Shown piece by piece: positions 18,923 to 27,597 of a stretch of DNA of 64,000 bases (position 1 is the first letter of the stretch; every line of letters begins with the position of its first letter). The notes under the pieces were generated by a model. It had not been told where the DNA came from and did not search any database. It was given only the letters and a program-made list of their open reading frames with translations. The DNA lies in the NCBI GenBank assembly GCA_044222395.1, contig JBGANK010000015.1, positions 7,346 to 71,345 of the forward strand, given 5' to 3'. Source of the DNA: JAEUMD01 sp044222395 (GTDB taxonomy: Bacteria; Pseudomonadota; Alphaproteobacteria; Rhizobiales; Hyphomicrobiaceae). Position numbers and translations under genes: made by a program.

Positions 18923-19294
18923 GTGGCACGAGCGCAGATCCCCCTCGTCTATAAGATCGTCAGTCGCAGTGAATGGACCGCTGCGAACGCGATCGGCATG
19001 TACGTCGGATCGACAGACGATAGTAGTGACGGCTACATACACCTCTCAACTGAGACGCAACTTGCAGAAACTGCACGTAAGCATTTCGCGAACAAAAAGG
19101 ATCTACTTCTCATCGCAATCCGATCGACGGAATTAGGCCCGTCTCTCAAGTGGGAGCCGTCGCGCGGTGGAGAGCTCTTTCCGCATCTCTACGCCGCATT
19201 GCCGACAACTGCAGCGGCCTGGGTGAAGCCGCTGCTGAACGACGTTGATGGCATTCCCGATGTGCTGGCCGCACTGCGAGAAGGCATCACCTGA
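18923..19294 (+). CDS. DUF952 domain-containing protein
   Basis: The 123-residue cytosolic protein carries the DUF952 hallmarks: YKIVSRSEWTAA near residue 10, DGYIHLSTETQLAETARKHF near 36 and WEPSRGGELFPHLYAALP near 77. Its function is unknown. It ends one base before the ATG of pyrD, and DUF952 next to pyrD is a recurrent alphaproteobacterial arrangement. The pair is probably co-transcribed. Confidence 0.9.
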   Translation: MARAQIPLVYKIVSRSEWTAANAIGMYVGSTDDSSDGYIHLSTETQLAETARKHFANKKDLLLIAIRSTELGPSLKWEPSRGGELFPHLYAALPTTAAAWVKPLLNDVDGIPDVLAALREGIT

Positions 19295-19295
19295 C

Positions 19296-20384
19296 ATGTC
19301 GCTGCTGTTCCATCTGTCACGGCCAATGCTCTTCGTCATGACACCCGAGAGCGCACACGAGGCCACGCTGAAATCCTTGGAGCTAGGACTTTTCCGCCAC
19401 ACCTCCGGCGACGACACCCCGTCACTTGCTGTCGAACTTGCAGGCTTGCGCTTCCCCAATCCGGTCGGCATCGCCGCTGGCTTCGACAAGGACGCCCGCG
19501 TGCCCGACGCTGTGCTTGAACTGGGTTGCGGCTTTGCCGAGATCGGCACCGTGACGCCGCTGCCGCAATCGGGCAATCCGCGCCCACGCGTGTTCCGCCT
19601 CACCGCCGACCATGGTGTCATCAACCGGCTCGGCTTCAACAACGGCGGTCACGCGGCAGCCCTGGCACGGCTCGCCCGCCGACAAAATCGCGGCATCGTC
19701 GGCGTCAACATCGGTGCCAACAAGGACAGCGCCGATCGCACCGGCGACTATGTCAAAGGGATCGATACGTTCTACGACGTGGCGAGCTACTTCACCGTCA
19801 ACATCTCATCGCCCAACACGCCCGGCCTGCGCGACCTGCAAGCCCCCGAAGCGCTCGACGAGTTGCTATCGCGCGTCATGTCCGCCTGCGCCGCACATGT
19901 TTCCAACGGCAAGCCGCGGCGTCCGGTGTTCGTCAAGATCGCACCCGACATCGCCGCGGAGGATCTGCCCGCCATTGCCGAGCGCCTTACTGCCCATACC
20001 GTCGACGCCATCGCCGTTTCCAACACGACGCTTGCCCGCGATGGCCTTTCCGATTCCAACCGCAAGGAAGCCGGCGGACTGTCCGGCCGCCCGCTGTTCC
20101 ACCGCTCCACGGTGATGCTCGCTCGCGTGCATCAGCTGACCAGCGGACGCATTCCATTGATCGGCATCGGCGGTATCGATAGCCCGGAGGCCGCACTCGC
20201 CAAGATCGAGGCAGGCGCATCGCTGGTCCAGCTCTACACGGGGCTGATCTATGAGGGGCCATCCCTCATCGGCAGCATCAAGCGGCATCTCGCCCAAGCC
20301 GTCACACGCGCCGGGGCAAAGCGCGTCAGCGAATTGACCGGCCGCCGCGCTGCCGAATGGGCCGCCCGCGATCTCGTCTCATGA
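19296..20384 (+). CDS. pyrD: dihydroorotate dehydrogenase (quinone), class 2
   Basis: The 362-residue enzyme oxidises dihydroorotate to orotate at the inner membrane with quinone as acceptor, the fourth step of pyrimidine synthesis. The hydrophobic N-terminal helix (LLFHLSRPMLFVMTPESAHEATLKSL) is the class 2 membrane-association segment. Motifs include VGIAAGFDKDARVP, RLGFNNGGHAA, YFTVNISSPNTPGLRDLQ with the catalytic Ser, and the FMN phosphate loop LIGIGGIDSPEAALAKIEAGA. A frame starting at 19245 overlaps DUF952; ATG 19296 is the natural start. Confidence 0.96.
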   Translation: MSLLFHLSRPMLFVMTPESAHEATLKSLELGLFRHTSGDDTPSLAVELAGLRFPNPVGIAAGFDKDARVPDAVLELGCGFAEIGTVTPLPQSGNPRPRVFRLTADHGVINRLGFNNGGHAAALARLARRQNRGIVGVNIGANKDSADRTGDYVKGIDTFYDVASYFTVNISSPNTPGLRDLQAPEALDELLSRVMSACAAHVSNGKPRRPVFVKIAPDIAAEDLPAIAERLTAHTVDAIAVSNTTLARDGLSDSNRKEAGGLSGRPLFHRSTVMLARVHQLTSGRIPLIGIGGIDSPEAALAKIEAGASLVQLYTGLIYEGPSLIGSIKRHLAQAVTRAGAKRVSELTGRRAAEWAARDLVS

Positions 20385-20401
20385 GACCGTTCGCGCGGCC
20401 C

Positions 20402-21262
20402 TCAGCAGCAGGACTTGTTGTAGAGTTCCGGCCTGCGGTCGCGGAAAAAGCCCCAATCGGCCCGATACTTCTCGATCATCGATAGATCGAAGCTGTGCAC
20501 CAACACGCCCTCGTCCTTGTCGCCGAAGCTTTCGACCAGCGCGCCCGTGTGATCGGCGATGAACGAGTGGCCATAAAAACGCTGCTTCACACCCGCGTTG
20601 TCCTCGATGCCGATGCGGTTCGCAGCAACCACCGGCACGGCGTTGGAAACGGCGTGTCCCTGCATCGCCCGCTGCCACATCTGGTGCGTGTCGAGTGCAT
20701 TGTCATAGGGCTCCGAGCCGATCGCGGTCGGATAGAACAGCACTTCGGCACCTGCGAGCATCATCGCCCGCGCGGCTTCCGGATACCACTGGTCCCAGCA
20801 GATGCCGACCCCGATCGTACCCACCCTCGTCTTCCACGCCTTGAAGCCGGTATCGCCCGGCCTGAAGTAATACTTCTCCTGGTAGCCGGGCCCGTCGGGA
20901 ATGTGCGATTTGCGATAGACGCCGAGGATCTCGCCATCTGCGTCGACCATCGCCAGCGAGTTGTAATAGCGCGGACCATCCTTCTCGAAGAACGATGTCG
21001 GGATCGCCACCTTCAGCTTCATCGCCAGCTTCTGCATCGCAACCACGCACGGGTGCTCTGCCGTCGCATGCGCGGTTTCGAACCACTTCGGGTTCTGCTC
21101 GGTGCAAAAGTAGATGCCCTGGAACAGCTCCGAGGGAAGGATCACCTGCGCGCCGGCCTTGGCCGCCTCGCGCACCAAGGACTCGGTCTTGGCGATGTTG
21201 GCAGCCATGTCCCGGCCATAGGAGGTCTGCAGAGCGGCAACGTTGATCGTGCGACGGGTCAT
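20402..21262 (-). CDS. aguB: N-carbamoylputrescine amidase (nitrilase superfamily)
   Basis: The 286-residue protein is a carbon-nitrogen hydrolase with the Glu-Lys-Cys triad: Glu in VILPSELFQGIYF near residue 44, Lys in VYRKSHIPDGPGYQEKYYF near 119, and Cys in GVGICWDQWYPEAARAM near 157. The segment around ETAHATAEHP and the C-terminal WGFFRDRRPELY fit the AguB branch, which makes putrescine from N-carbamoylputrescine. An agmatine deiminase partner gene is not in this window. It is convergent with pyrD, with 17 bases between stops. Confidence 0.92.
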   Translation of the reverse strand: MTRRTINVAALQTSYGRDMAANIAKTESLVREAAKAGAQVILPSELFQGIYFCTEQNPKWFETAHATAEHPCVVAMQKLAMKLKVAIPTSFFEKDGPRYYNSLAMVDADGEILGVYRKSHIPDGPGYQEKYYFRPGDTGFKAWKTRVGTIGVGICWDQWYPEAARAMMLAGAEVLFYPTAIGSEPYDNALDTHQMWQRAMQGHAVSNAVPVVAANRIGIEDNAGVKQRFYGHSFIADHTGALVESFGDKDEGVLVHSFDLSMIEKYRADWGFFRDRRPELYNKSCC

Positions 21263-21511
21263 AAGGGTCGGGCCTTCAGCTACCGGGCATCAGCACAGCC
21301 TGTTTAGCCGAAGTGTCTGCGGTTCGGCGTGAAAAACAGGCTGCCAATCAAAAGTGACCGCCTAGATGGCAGCGCTTGGCCCGTTGATCAAGATCGGCGG
21401 CAGCTTCGCCCACCAATGTTGGTGAACGCCAGGCTGCATTAGGGACATCGGCCCCTCGCGAAGCCCGCGACAGACTTGCGGCCCACCCCGATCGAGGCTA
21501 TCGACGCGGAC

Positions 21512-22312
21512 ATGACCCTCAAGATCCGCATCATCCCCTGCCTCGACGTCAAGGACGGCCGCGTCGTCAAGGGCGTCAACTTCGTCGACCTGATCGACGC
21601 CGGCGACCCGGTCGAGGCCGCCGCGGCTTACGACGCCGCTGGCGCCGACGAGCTTTGCTTCCTCGACATCACGGCAAGCCACGAGAACCGCGACACCATC
21701 TTCCACATCGTCGAGGCAACCGCCGAGCGCTGCTTCATGCCGTTGACCGTCGGCGGCGGCGTCCGCACCGTTGACGACATCCGCAAGCTGCTGGAAGCCG
21801 GCGCCGACAAGGTCTCGATCAACACGGCTGCGGTCTTCAACCGCCAGTTCGTCAAGGAAGCTTCCGAGAAGTTCGGCGCCCAGTGCATCGTTGTCGCCAT
21901 CGACGCCAAGAAGGTCTCGAAGGACGGCGAACCGCTGCGATGGGAGATCTTCACCCACGGCGGCCGCAAGCCGACCGGCATCGATGCAATTGAATATGCC
22001 AGGGAAGTAGTCGCCTTGGGGGCAGGCGAGATACTGCTCACCTCCATGGACCGCGACGGCACCAAGGCCGGCTTCGATCTCCCCCTGACGCGCGCGATCG
22101 CGGACGCCGTCTCCGTACCGGTCATCGCATCGGGCGGCGTCGGCACGCTCGATCACCTGGTCGACGGCGTGCGCGAAGGCCACGCCAGCGCGGTGCTTGC
22201 CGCCTCCATCTTCCACTTCGGCACGTATTCGATTGGCGAGGCCAAGCGCCACATGGCATCAGCCGGTCTTGCCATGCGGCTGGACGGCGTTGCTCAGGCG
22301 ACAACCCAATAG
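21512..22312 (+). CDS. hisF: imidazole glycerol phosphate synthase, cyclase subunit
   Basis: The 266-residue TIM barrel opens MTLKIRIIPCLDVKDGRVVKG, with the catalytic Asp11-type residue of HisF. It also shows DELCFLDITAS, LTVGGGVRTVDDIRKLLEAGADK, EILLTSMDRDGTKAGFD with the second catalytic Asp, and VIASGGVGTLDHL. With HisH it forms the synthase of histidine and AICAR. It stands here without hisH, hisA or hisE. A TTG at 21476 is in frame but ATG 21512 matches the family start. Confidence 0.96.
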   Translation: MTLKIRIIPCLDVKDGRVVKGVNFVDLIDAGDPVEAAAAYDAAGADELCFLDITASHENRDTIFHIVEATAERCFMPLTVGGGVRTVDDIRKLLEAGADKVSINTAAVFNRQFVKEASEKFGAQCIVVAIDAKKVSKDGEPLRWEIFTHGGRKPTGIDAIEYAREVVALGAGEILLTSMDRDGTKAGFDLPLTRAIADAVSVPVIASGGVGTLDHLVDGVREGHASAVLAASIFHFGTYSIGEAKRHMASAGLAMRLDGVAQATTQ

Positions 22313-22359
22313 CCAGACGACACGCAACTGATGCGCCGCGCGCGGTGAAAGCTGGCGCC

Positions 22360-23145
22360 TCACTCGGACTTGGAATCCGACTTCGACTCGGAATTCGGCG
22401 CGGCCTGCGCGGGTGTAGCCGGTGAAAGCGTCGTCGGCTGCGCTGCTGCAATCGCCTTCTCCAGGCGCTCCAGGTCGGACTTCGCCTCCTGGCTGCCCAG
22501 CATGACGGCGCGCCGATAGACGCGGCGGGCCTCTTCCGCATTGGGCACCACGTCCGGGAATGCCACCGTCTTCAGATACGACGGGTCCATCGAGCGGCCT
22601 TGCCCGAGGCTGGCTTCGGCGGCGTTGGACTTCATCGCCCGCTCGAAGCGCTCACGCGCCTTCTTGACGAAACCTGCCCTCAACAGCCGATATCCGTCCT
22701 CGATCTGCTTCTTGGCCTCGACCTTCGCCGCCTCGTCGGTAGCAGCCTCTGAATTGGCCTTCTGTTCCGCCGCCGCAGCCTTCGAGTCCTGGGCCGGCTT
22801 CGATTCCGCAGCGGACTTGTCTTCTGCAGCCGGCCTCGGCTTTTCGGCCACCTTCGTCTCCGACTGAGGCTCGCGCCTGGTGGCACTTGGCGGCTCCGAT
22901 TGCGCGGACTTGCGGATCGGCTCTGGCGTCGATTCGGCCACAGCGGCGCGGCTCGGTTGCTCCTGCCTCGGCTTGGCGCGTGCAACCTTGCGCGGCTTGA
23001 CGCGCCGCGCCTGTTCTTTCTCGTAGTAGCGATCGTCCTTGGCGTAGCGCTCGTCGTCGTCGTACTCGACGTAGCGTGAAGGTCCACACGCGGCCAGAGC
23101 GAAATGGCCCGCGACTAGCATCGAAAGGATCACCGATACGCGCAC
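22360..23145 (-). CDS. putative lipoprotein with helical repeat tail
   Basis: From GTG 23145 the protein begins MRVSVILSMLVAGHFALAACG, a signal peptide ending in a lipobox (LAAC). It is then a 261-residue lipoprotein. Residues 20-125 are low-complexity Lys/Arg/Glu/Pro/Ser-rich. About 130-230 are helical with a Sel1/TPR-like unit (DGYRLLRAGFVKKARERFERAMKS, then EEARRVYRRAVMLGSQEAKSDLERL). Function is unknown; a periplasmic scaffold or repeat protein is inferred. A TTG at 23190 is a longer alternative start. GGGGA 8 bases upstream favours 23145. Confidence 0.75.
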   Translation of the reverse strand: MRVSVILSMLVAGHFALAACGPSRYVEYDDDERYAKDDRYYEKEQARRVKPRKVARAKPRQEQPSRAAVAESTPEPIRKSAQSEPPSATRREPQSETKVAEKPRPAAEDKSAAESKPAQDSKAAAAEQKANSEAATDEAAKVEAKKQIEDGYRLLRAGFVKKARERFERAMKSNAAEASLGQGRSMDPSYLKTVAFPDVVPNAEEARRVYRRAVMLGSQEAKSDLERLEKAIAAAQPTTLSPATPAQAAPNSESKSDSKSE

Positions 23146-23671
23146 GCTGATAGTCCCCAACACGCAAAAAACTGCCGGCTCATAAGTCAAACCGCCAAAC
23201 TTACGCTTCGATGCGTCGCCACATCAGATGAGTGATACACCCCGGCCGATATGCCGAACCGTTGCCCCTCGACGAAGCACATTCAGCCGCTTGCGGCCTC
23301 CCTCAATGTACTGCGTGACTGAGAAAGGCGCCGGCATTTTGATGCTCTCGCGGCGATGTGATGGCGCAAATGGTACGTCGCGAGTTCTGCAGCCTGGGTG
23401 AAATATGAAGTCACACCGTCATTCGACTTACACTCAAGGTTCATCGGATGTCGATAAGCCATTAAGATAGCGGCGGTTCATACCTCCGCCGCGCACTGAT
23501 CTCATGAGCGAGGTCGCGTTGCTGGTCGCTCACCGGGCACTCACAATCTTGTCTCAGTTATAGTTAACGCGGCACCCGCTCCCGCATGCACATTCCGACC
23601 ACATGCGAATCGCGGATTTCTGCGTGCCGATGTCAGCTACGGCGGGCGAAGCCAACTTGCAGCGACACTCC
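23146..23671. other. intergenic region without recognised content
   Basis: About 525 bases lie between the lipoprotein start and the nth stop, both minus strand. I see no conserved protein, tRNA or long repeat here. The frames that cross it are shadows of nth. It presumably holds the lipoprotein promoter. Confidence 0.4.
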
Positions 23672-24475
23672 TCAGGCGTGTGCCGTCTTTGGTTCGAACT
23701 GGCACCAGTCGCGGATCGGACACCGGTAGCATTCCGGCTTGCGCGCCTTGCACAGATAGCGCCCATGCAGGATCAGCCAATGATGCGCCGGCACGCCGAA
23801 ATCCGCCGGGATCACGCGCAACAGATCCTCTTCGACCTTGAGCGGCGTCGTGCCTTCGGAAAGTCCGATGCGATTCGCGACACGAAACACATGCGTGTCG
23901 ACCGCCATCGTCGGCTGACCGAAGGCCACGTTCATCACCACGTTGGCGGTCTTGCGCCCTACTCCCGGCAGCATTTCGAGGGCATCGCGATCGACAGGAA
24001 CCTTACCGTCATGCTCGGCTATGAGTTTCTCCGACAGCGCGATCACGTTCTTCGCCTTGTTGCGGTAAAGGCCGATCGTCTTGATCGCCTCGCGCACCTG
24101 CTCTTCGCCGAGCGCCACCATCTTGGCGGGCGTATCGGCCCGCTTGAACAGACCCCGCGTCGCCTTGTTGACGCCGGCATCGGTGGCTTGCGCAGACAGG
24201 ACTACGGCGACCAGCAGCGTATATGGGCTGGTGTGCTCCAACTCGCCTTTGGGATCGGGCTCGATGTCGCGGAATCGCCGGAAGATCTCGGCGACGGCTT
24301 CCCCAGTCAGCGCCTTGAGTTTCGCAGTTCGCCTTGCGCCAACACCTTGACGATTGCGCACCCCGGACGTGCCCGGTCCTGCGATGCCGGAGGGCGCACC
24401 GCCCTTCTTGAGTGTACCTGCCCGCTGACCCGTGCCGGCAGCGGCTCGGCCAGATCGAGTCGACCCCTTTTTCAT
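23672..24475 (-). CDS. nth: endonuclease III (base-excision repair glycosylase/AP lyase)
   Basis: The 267-residue protein removes oxidised pyrimidines and nicks abasic sites. It has the helix-hairpin-helix LPGVGRKTANVVM with the catalytic Lys, the catalytic Asp in VDTHVFRVANRIGL, and a C-terminal [4Fe-4S] site with spacing Cys-x6-Cys-x2-Cys-x5-Cys (from CKARKPEC to DWC). About 50 basic residues (MKKGSTRSGRAAAG...) precede the core, longer than E. coli Nth. ATG 24475 is chosen; the frame back to 24562 adds residues without protein character. It is divergent from the DUF2244 gene. Confidence 0.94.
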   Translation of the reverse strand: MKKGSTRSGRAAAGTGQRAGTLKKGGAPSGIAGPGTSGVRNRQGVGARRTAKLKALTGEAVAEIFRRFRDIEPDPKGELEHTSPYTLLVAVVLSAQATDAGVNKATRGLFKRADTPAKMVALGEEQVREAIKTIGLYRNKAKNVIALSEKLIAEHDGKVPVDRDALEMLPGVGRKTANVVMNVAFGQPTMAVDTHVFRVANRIGLSEGTTPLKVEEDLLRVIPADFGVPAHHWLILHGRYLCKARKPECYRCPIRDWCQFEPKTAHA

Positions 24476-24564
24476 CCGGCCTCTTCCGCCCACTTGCTGG
24501 CCAGCGGCATCCTTCGCTACCATGGCTGTCCGACACCTGTGCTGACACCCCTGTTCGAGCAAAC

Positions 24565-25071
24565 ATGACCGACGAAGCCAACCCTGCCAAGCCCGGCGAC
24601 GACGCGCGCGTCCACACGCGATGGGTGCTCTCCTCGTACCGGTCGCTGAGCCCCAGGGGCTTCCTGATCCTCATGTCCGCGCTGGCGCTTGTCAGCTTCG
24701 TCACCGGCATGGTGTTTCTCATGATGGGCGCCTGGCCGGTGTTCGGCTTCTTCGGCCTCGACGTGCTGCTCGTCTATGTCGCATTCCGGCTCAACTACCG
24801 CGACGGCCGGCTGCACGAGATTGTCGAGCTTGATCCCGGCAAGCTTACCGTCACGCGCTTCCACCCGTCGGGCGAGACCGAGCGCTTCGACTTCAATCCC
24901 TACTGGGTCCGGGTTCTTTTCTCTGAAGGCTTGGACGGCCGCACCAGCCTGGCGCTCGCCTCCCACGGCGAGAGATTTGCCTTCGGCAAGTTCCTCACCG
25001 ATCTGGAACGCAAGGAATTCGCGAGCGTGCTTGGTGATGCGTTACGGATCGCGCGCAGCGCGCGCATCTGA
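24565..25071 (+). CDS. DUF2244 domain-containing membrane protein
   Basis: The 168-residue protein has a central pair of membrane segments (LILMSALALVSFVTGMVFLMM, then AWPVFGFFGLDVLLVYVAF). Each flank is soluble, with SSYRSLSPRGF before and YWVRVLF and FGKFLTDLERKEFASVLGDAL after. These are the DUF2244 landmarks. Function is unknown. Divergence of DUF2244 and nth, with only 89 bp between starts, is common in alphaproteobacteria and suggests a shared promoter region. Confidence 0.9.
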   Translation: MTDEANPAKPGDDARVHTRWVLSSYRSLSPRGFLILMSALALVSFVTGMVFLMMGAWPVFGFFGLDVLLVYVAFRLNYRDGRLHEIVELDPGKLTVTRFHPSGETERFDFNPYWVRVLFSEGLDGRTSLALASHGERFAFGKFLTDLERKEFASVLGDALRIARSARI

Positions 25072-25309
25072 ATGCGGCATACACCGACCGCCGCAAATAA
25101 ACACCGAAGATGTCCTTGGAAAGAGGCGGCGCGGCAGATCAACGTACGCAAGAAGCGCACAAAACGATCGCCGCGCCATCGGCGCGCGGTACGCAAAAAC
25201 AAGATCCGCGGTGCCGAAGTCAATAAATACCAGACAATGGTTTCCACATTGGTAACGCCTGCGATGATTTCATCTGATGCGGATCAACTGATCGCGGTAA
25301 TCGCATTGA

Positions 25310-26191
25310 TCATCGCTGCGCGCGCGGGCGCTGTGCAAGCAGCCAGCCGGTCAAGGGTACCGTGATCGGATGTGGCAGGACGCGCAGCGACATGCTTATC
25401 AATCGATTGAGCACGCCGGGAATAGCGACGCGTAGATTGAATCGGTAGCCGCGGTAGACCGCCAACGCCACACGCTCCGGCGACAACGCCGGCAAGACCA
25501 CGCGATAGAACGCATCATCCGCTCCCATCGACTCGTGAAAGCTCGTATTGACGGGTCCTGGTGCCACCACGCAAACCCGCACCCCGCTGCCACGCAACTC
25601 CTCGGCAAGCGCCTCGCTCAGCGACAGCACGTAAGCCTTGCTCGCATAATAGGCCGCCTGGTTGGGCCCCGGCACATATCCTCCAAGCGATGAGATATTG
25701 ATGATGTGCCCCTGGCCTCTTGTGAGCATGTCGTCGAGCGCAAGTCGCGTCAGCCTCGTCAGCGCCGCCACGTTGAGCGCGACAAGTCGATCAATTGCCT
25801 CGGCCGGTTGCTGAGCGAAGCTGCCGCCAAGACCTATCCCTGCATTGTTGACGAGAACATCGAAATGAAGCCCGTTGGTAGCAAGCTCGCGATTGAGTTC
25901 CGCGAATGCATCTTCTCGCGTCACATCGATCAGAACAGGCAGCAGCGATCTGCCGCTTTGGACGACGCCTTGCAGCGTCTGCACCGCTGCGGCAAGACGG
26001 CCCGCACCGCGCGCCACCAGTGCAACCGAGTGCCCCTTCTCCAGGAATTTTCGAGCAATCGCCAAACCAATACCGTCCGATCCTCCGGTGACGACAACCG
26101 CGGGAGCCGTCGAAGCCTCTGGTCCTTGATCGCCCCCTTCAGAAGATCCCTGTGGGGCGACGGTGTTCGCGGTGCTTGATTCGGGCGGCAT
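25310..26191 (-). CDS. SDR family NAD(P)-dependent oxidoreductase
   Basis: The 293-residue classical-type short-chain dehydrogenase has the cofactor loop VVVTGGSDGIGLAIA near residue 33, NNAGIGLGG near 118, the catalytic Ser in INISSLGGYVPG and YYASK for Tyr-xxx-Lys. The C-terminal extension after FHESMGADDAF is hydrophobic and basic (LRVLPHPITVPLTGWLLAQRPRAQR), suggesting membrane association. Substrate is unknown. The start ATG 26191 is preferred to 26263, because the intervening codons look intergenic. Confidence 0.9.
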   Translation of the reverse strand: MPPESSTANTVAPQGSSEGGDQGPEASTAPAVVVTGGSDGIGLAIARKFLEKGHSVALVARGAGRLAAAVQTLQGVVQSGRSLLPVLIDVTREDAFAELNRELATNGLHFDVLVNNAGIGLGGSFAQQPAEAIDRLVALNVAALTRLTRLALDDMLTRGQGHIINISSLGGYVPGPNQAAYYASKAYVLSLSEALAEELRGSGVRVCVVAPGPVNTSFHESMGADDAFYRVVLPALSPERVALAVYRGYRFNLRVAIPGVLNRLISMSLRVLPHPITVPLTGWLLAQRPRAQR

Positions 26192-26246
26192 TGCTGGGAT
26201 TCCTCGATTCGATGTAATGGACCCACCCCGATCGACGTATGAGCAG

Positions 26247-26390
26247 CTAGTGTTCTGGATCAAACGCTTGATTCCCGGGCGAAGGTCGTCAAGCGGTTGT
26301 GAATCCAGAACACAAACTATGTGAGGCTAGGGTTCCGGACCGACATGCAGGTGACCGGCAGGAAACCAAGTGTCAGAGTCGGAACACTAG
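26247..26390. repeat. MITE-like palindromic element
   Basis: A 144-bp segment is bounded by perfect 9-bp terminal inverted repeats, CTAGTGTTC at 26247-26255 and GAACACTAG at 26382-26390. Inside, TGTTCTGGAT...GCTTGA at 26251-26271 is complementary to 26289-26312. CTAGGGTTCCGGAC at 26327-26340 is complementary to the right end. This gives two adjacent hairpins, as in non-autonomous palindromic elements. No target duplication beyond CTAG is apparent. It lies between the SDR gene and phnD. Confidence 0.65.
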
Positions 26391-26553
26391 TCCGGATGCA
26401 TCAAGCCACCCCGCGTTCGAGGTCAGCGGTTGCCGCAACCTCTGACCCCTTGCGACAAGTCTCGTAACGGGCAAACCGACCCCGTTCTGACGTTGGCCAA
26501 GTCCCGACTCGGCCCCTCTGCGCGAAACGCCTGAAAGCTTGGGAGCACCTTGC

Positions 26554-27429
26554 ATGAACTCTACCCGCCGACTTGCCATTGCTGCACTGATTTCTGCCGC
26601 ATCATGGGCGATCTCGACGCTTCCCTCCCATGCCGCCGACCGCCCGATGATCCGCTTCGCCGTCGGCCCCTATCAGCCAACTGCAGGCGATACGCGTAAA
26701 GCCTACGAGCCCTTCTTCAAGCACATTGCCGAAGCGATCGGCGCCGACTACGAACTCGCCGTCACCACCGACTGGGCCGGCATCTCCATCGCTCTCACCA
26801 ACGGCCAGGCCGACGTCACCTGGATGGGTCCGTGGGGTTACGTTCTCGCCCACCACAAGGGCGGGGCGGAAGCCATCGCCACGGTCAAGTACGACGGCAA
26901 GCCCACCTATCACTCGATCATCATCGCCAGGCCCGATCTCGACATCAAGAACTACCCGGAGGACGCTAAGGGCAAGAGCCTGTCGCTGGCTGACGTTGGC
27001 TCGACCTCGGGTTGGCTGATCCCCACCTACGTGCTGAAACAGAAGGACATCGATCCCAAGACCTACTTCAACTATCGCGATGGCGCCTCGCATGCCGCCA
27101 ACGTCACGGCGGTGGCCAATGGCCAGGTCGATCTCGCCTCCGACTACAACCGCAATCTCGACGCCATGATCGCCAAGGGCCTCATCGGCAAGGACCAGGT
27201 CAAGGTTGTGTGGCAGTCCGAGCCGCTGCCCAACGACGCACTCGTCGTGCGCAAGGGCCTCGACAAGGATCTCGTCGAGAAAATCCGCAGCATCGTCTTG
27301 TCGATTGACGAAGCCAAGGCAAAGGAGATCATGCCACCGCGCTACACCGGCTGGGTTGCCTCCACTCACGACACCTATAAGCTGATCGAGGATGCCGGCC
27401 GCTCGCTCGGCCGCATCACCAACGACTAG
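26554..27429 (+). CDS. phnD: phosphonate ABC transporter, periplasmic binding protein
   Basis: The 291-residue protein begins with a cleavable signal (MNSTRRLAIAALISAASWAI...PSHAAD). It continues with PhnD features: RFAVGPYQPTAGDTRKAYEPFFKHIAEAIG, TDWAGISIALTNGQADVTWMGPWGY, SLADVGSTSGWLIPTY and GQVDLASDYN. It captures phosphonates or related phosphorus compounds in the periplasm for PhnE and PhnC. The order here is D-E-C. Its stop codon forms the first base pairs of a palindrome at 27426. Confidence 0.92.
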   Translation: MNSTRRLAIAALISAASWAISTLPSHAADRPMIRFAVGPYQPTAGDTRKAYEPFFKHIAEAIGADYELAVTTDWAGISIALTNGQADVTWMGPWGYVLAHHKGGAEAIATVKYDGKPTYHSIIIARPDLDIKNYPEDAKGKSLSLADVGSTSGWLIPTYVLKQKDIDPKTYFNYRDGASHAANVTAVANGQVDLASDYNRNLDAMIAKGLIGKDQVKVVWQSEPLPNDALVVRKGLDKDLVEKIRSIVLSIDEAKAKEIMPPRYTGWVASTHDTYKLIEDAGRSLGRITND

Positions 27430-27489
27430 AGCATCATCCAACCGGACGGAATTGCTTCGCGATTCACCGGTCGGATAAAGATGCTCTAG
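27426..27489. repeat. RIME-like intergenic palindrome (first of two)
   Basis: CTAGAGCATC...ACCGG at 27426-27445 is complementary, with a short bulge, to CCGGTCGGATAAAGATGCTCTAG at 27467-27489. It starts inside the TAG of phnD. It could act as an mRNA-stabilising stem or attenuator between phnD and phnE. The CTAGAGCAT ends resemble the Rhizobium intergenic mosaic elements. Confidence 0.7.
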
Positions 27490-27498
27490 AATCAAAGT

Positions 27499-27564
27499 CT
27501 AGAGCAGGTCCATCCGATCAGCCGATCGCCGTGGGCGATCACGTCTGATCGGATACTGCTCTAG
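27499..27564. repeat. RIME-like intergenic palindrome (second of two)
   Basis: CTAGAGCAGGTCCATCCGATCA at 27499-27520 is complementary to TGATCGGATACTGCTCTAG at 27546-27564. The enclosed GATCGCCGTGGGCGATC forms an inner hairpin. It sits 9 bases after the first palindrome and 33 bases before phnE, so the two form a tandem stem-loop pair in the phn operon. Confidence 0.7.
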
Positions 27565-27597
27565 CCGCAGCATCGCTGGCACAGGAAATTCGCGGAC

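Noticed and set aside
25072..25365. 97-residue frame after the DUF2244 gene
   Set aside because: Basic composition, overlap with the SDR gene end, and no ribosome-binding site of its own.
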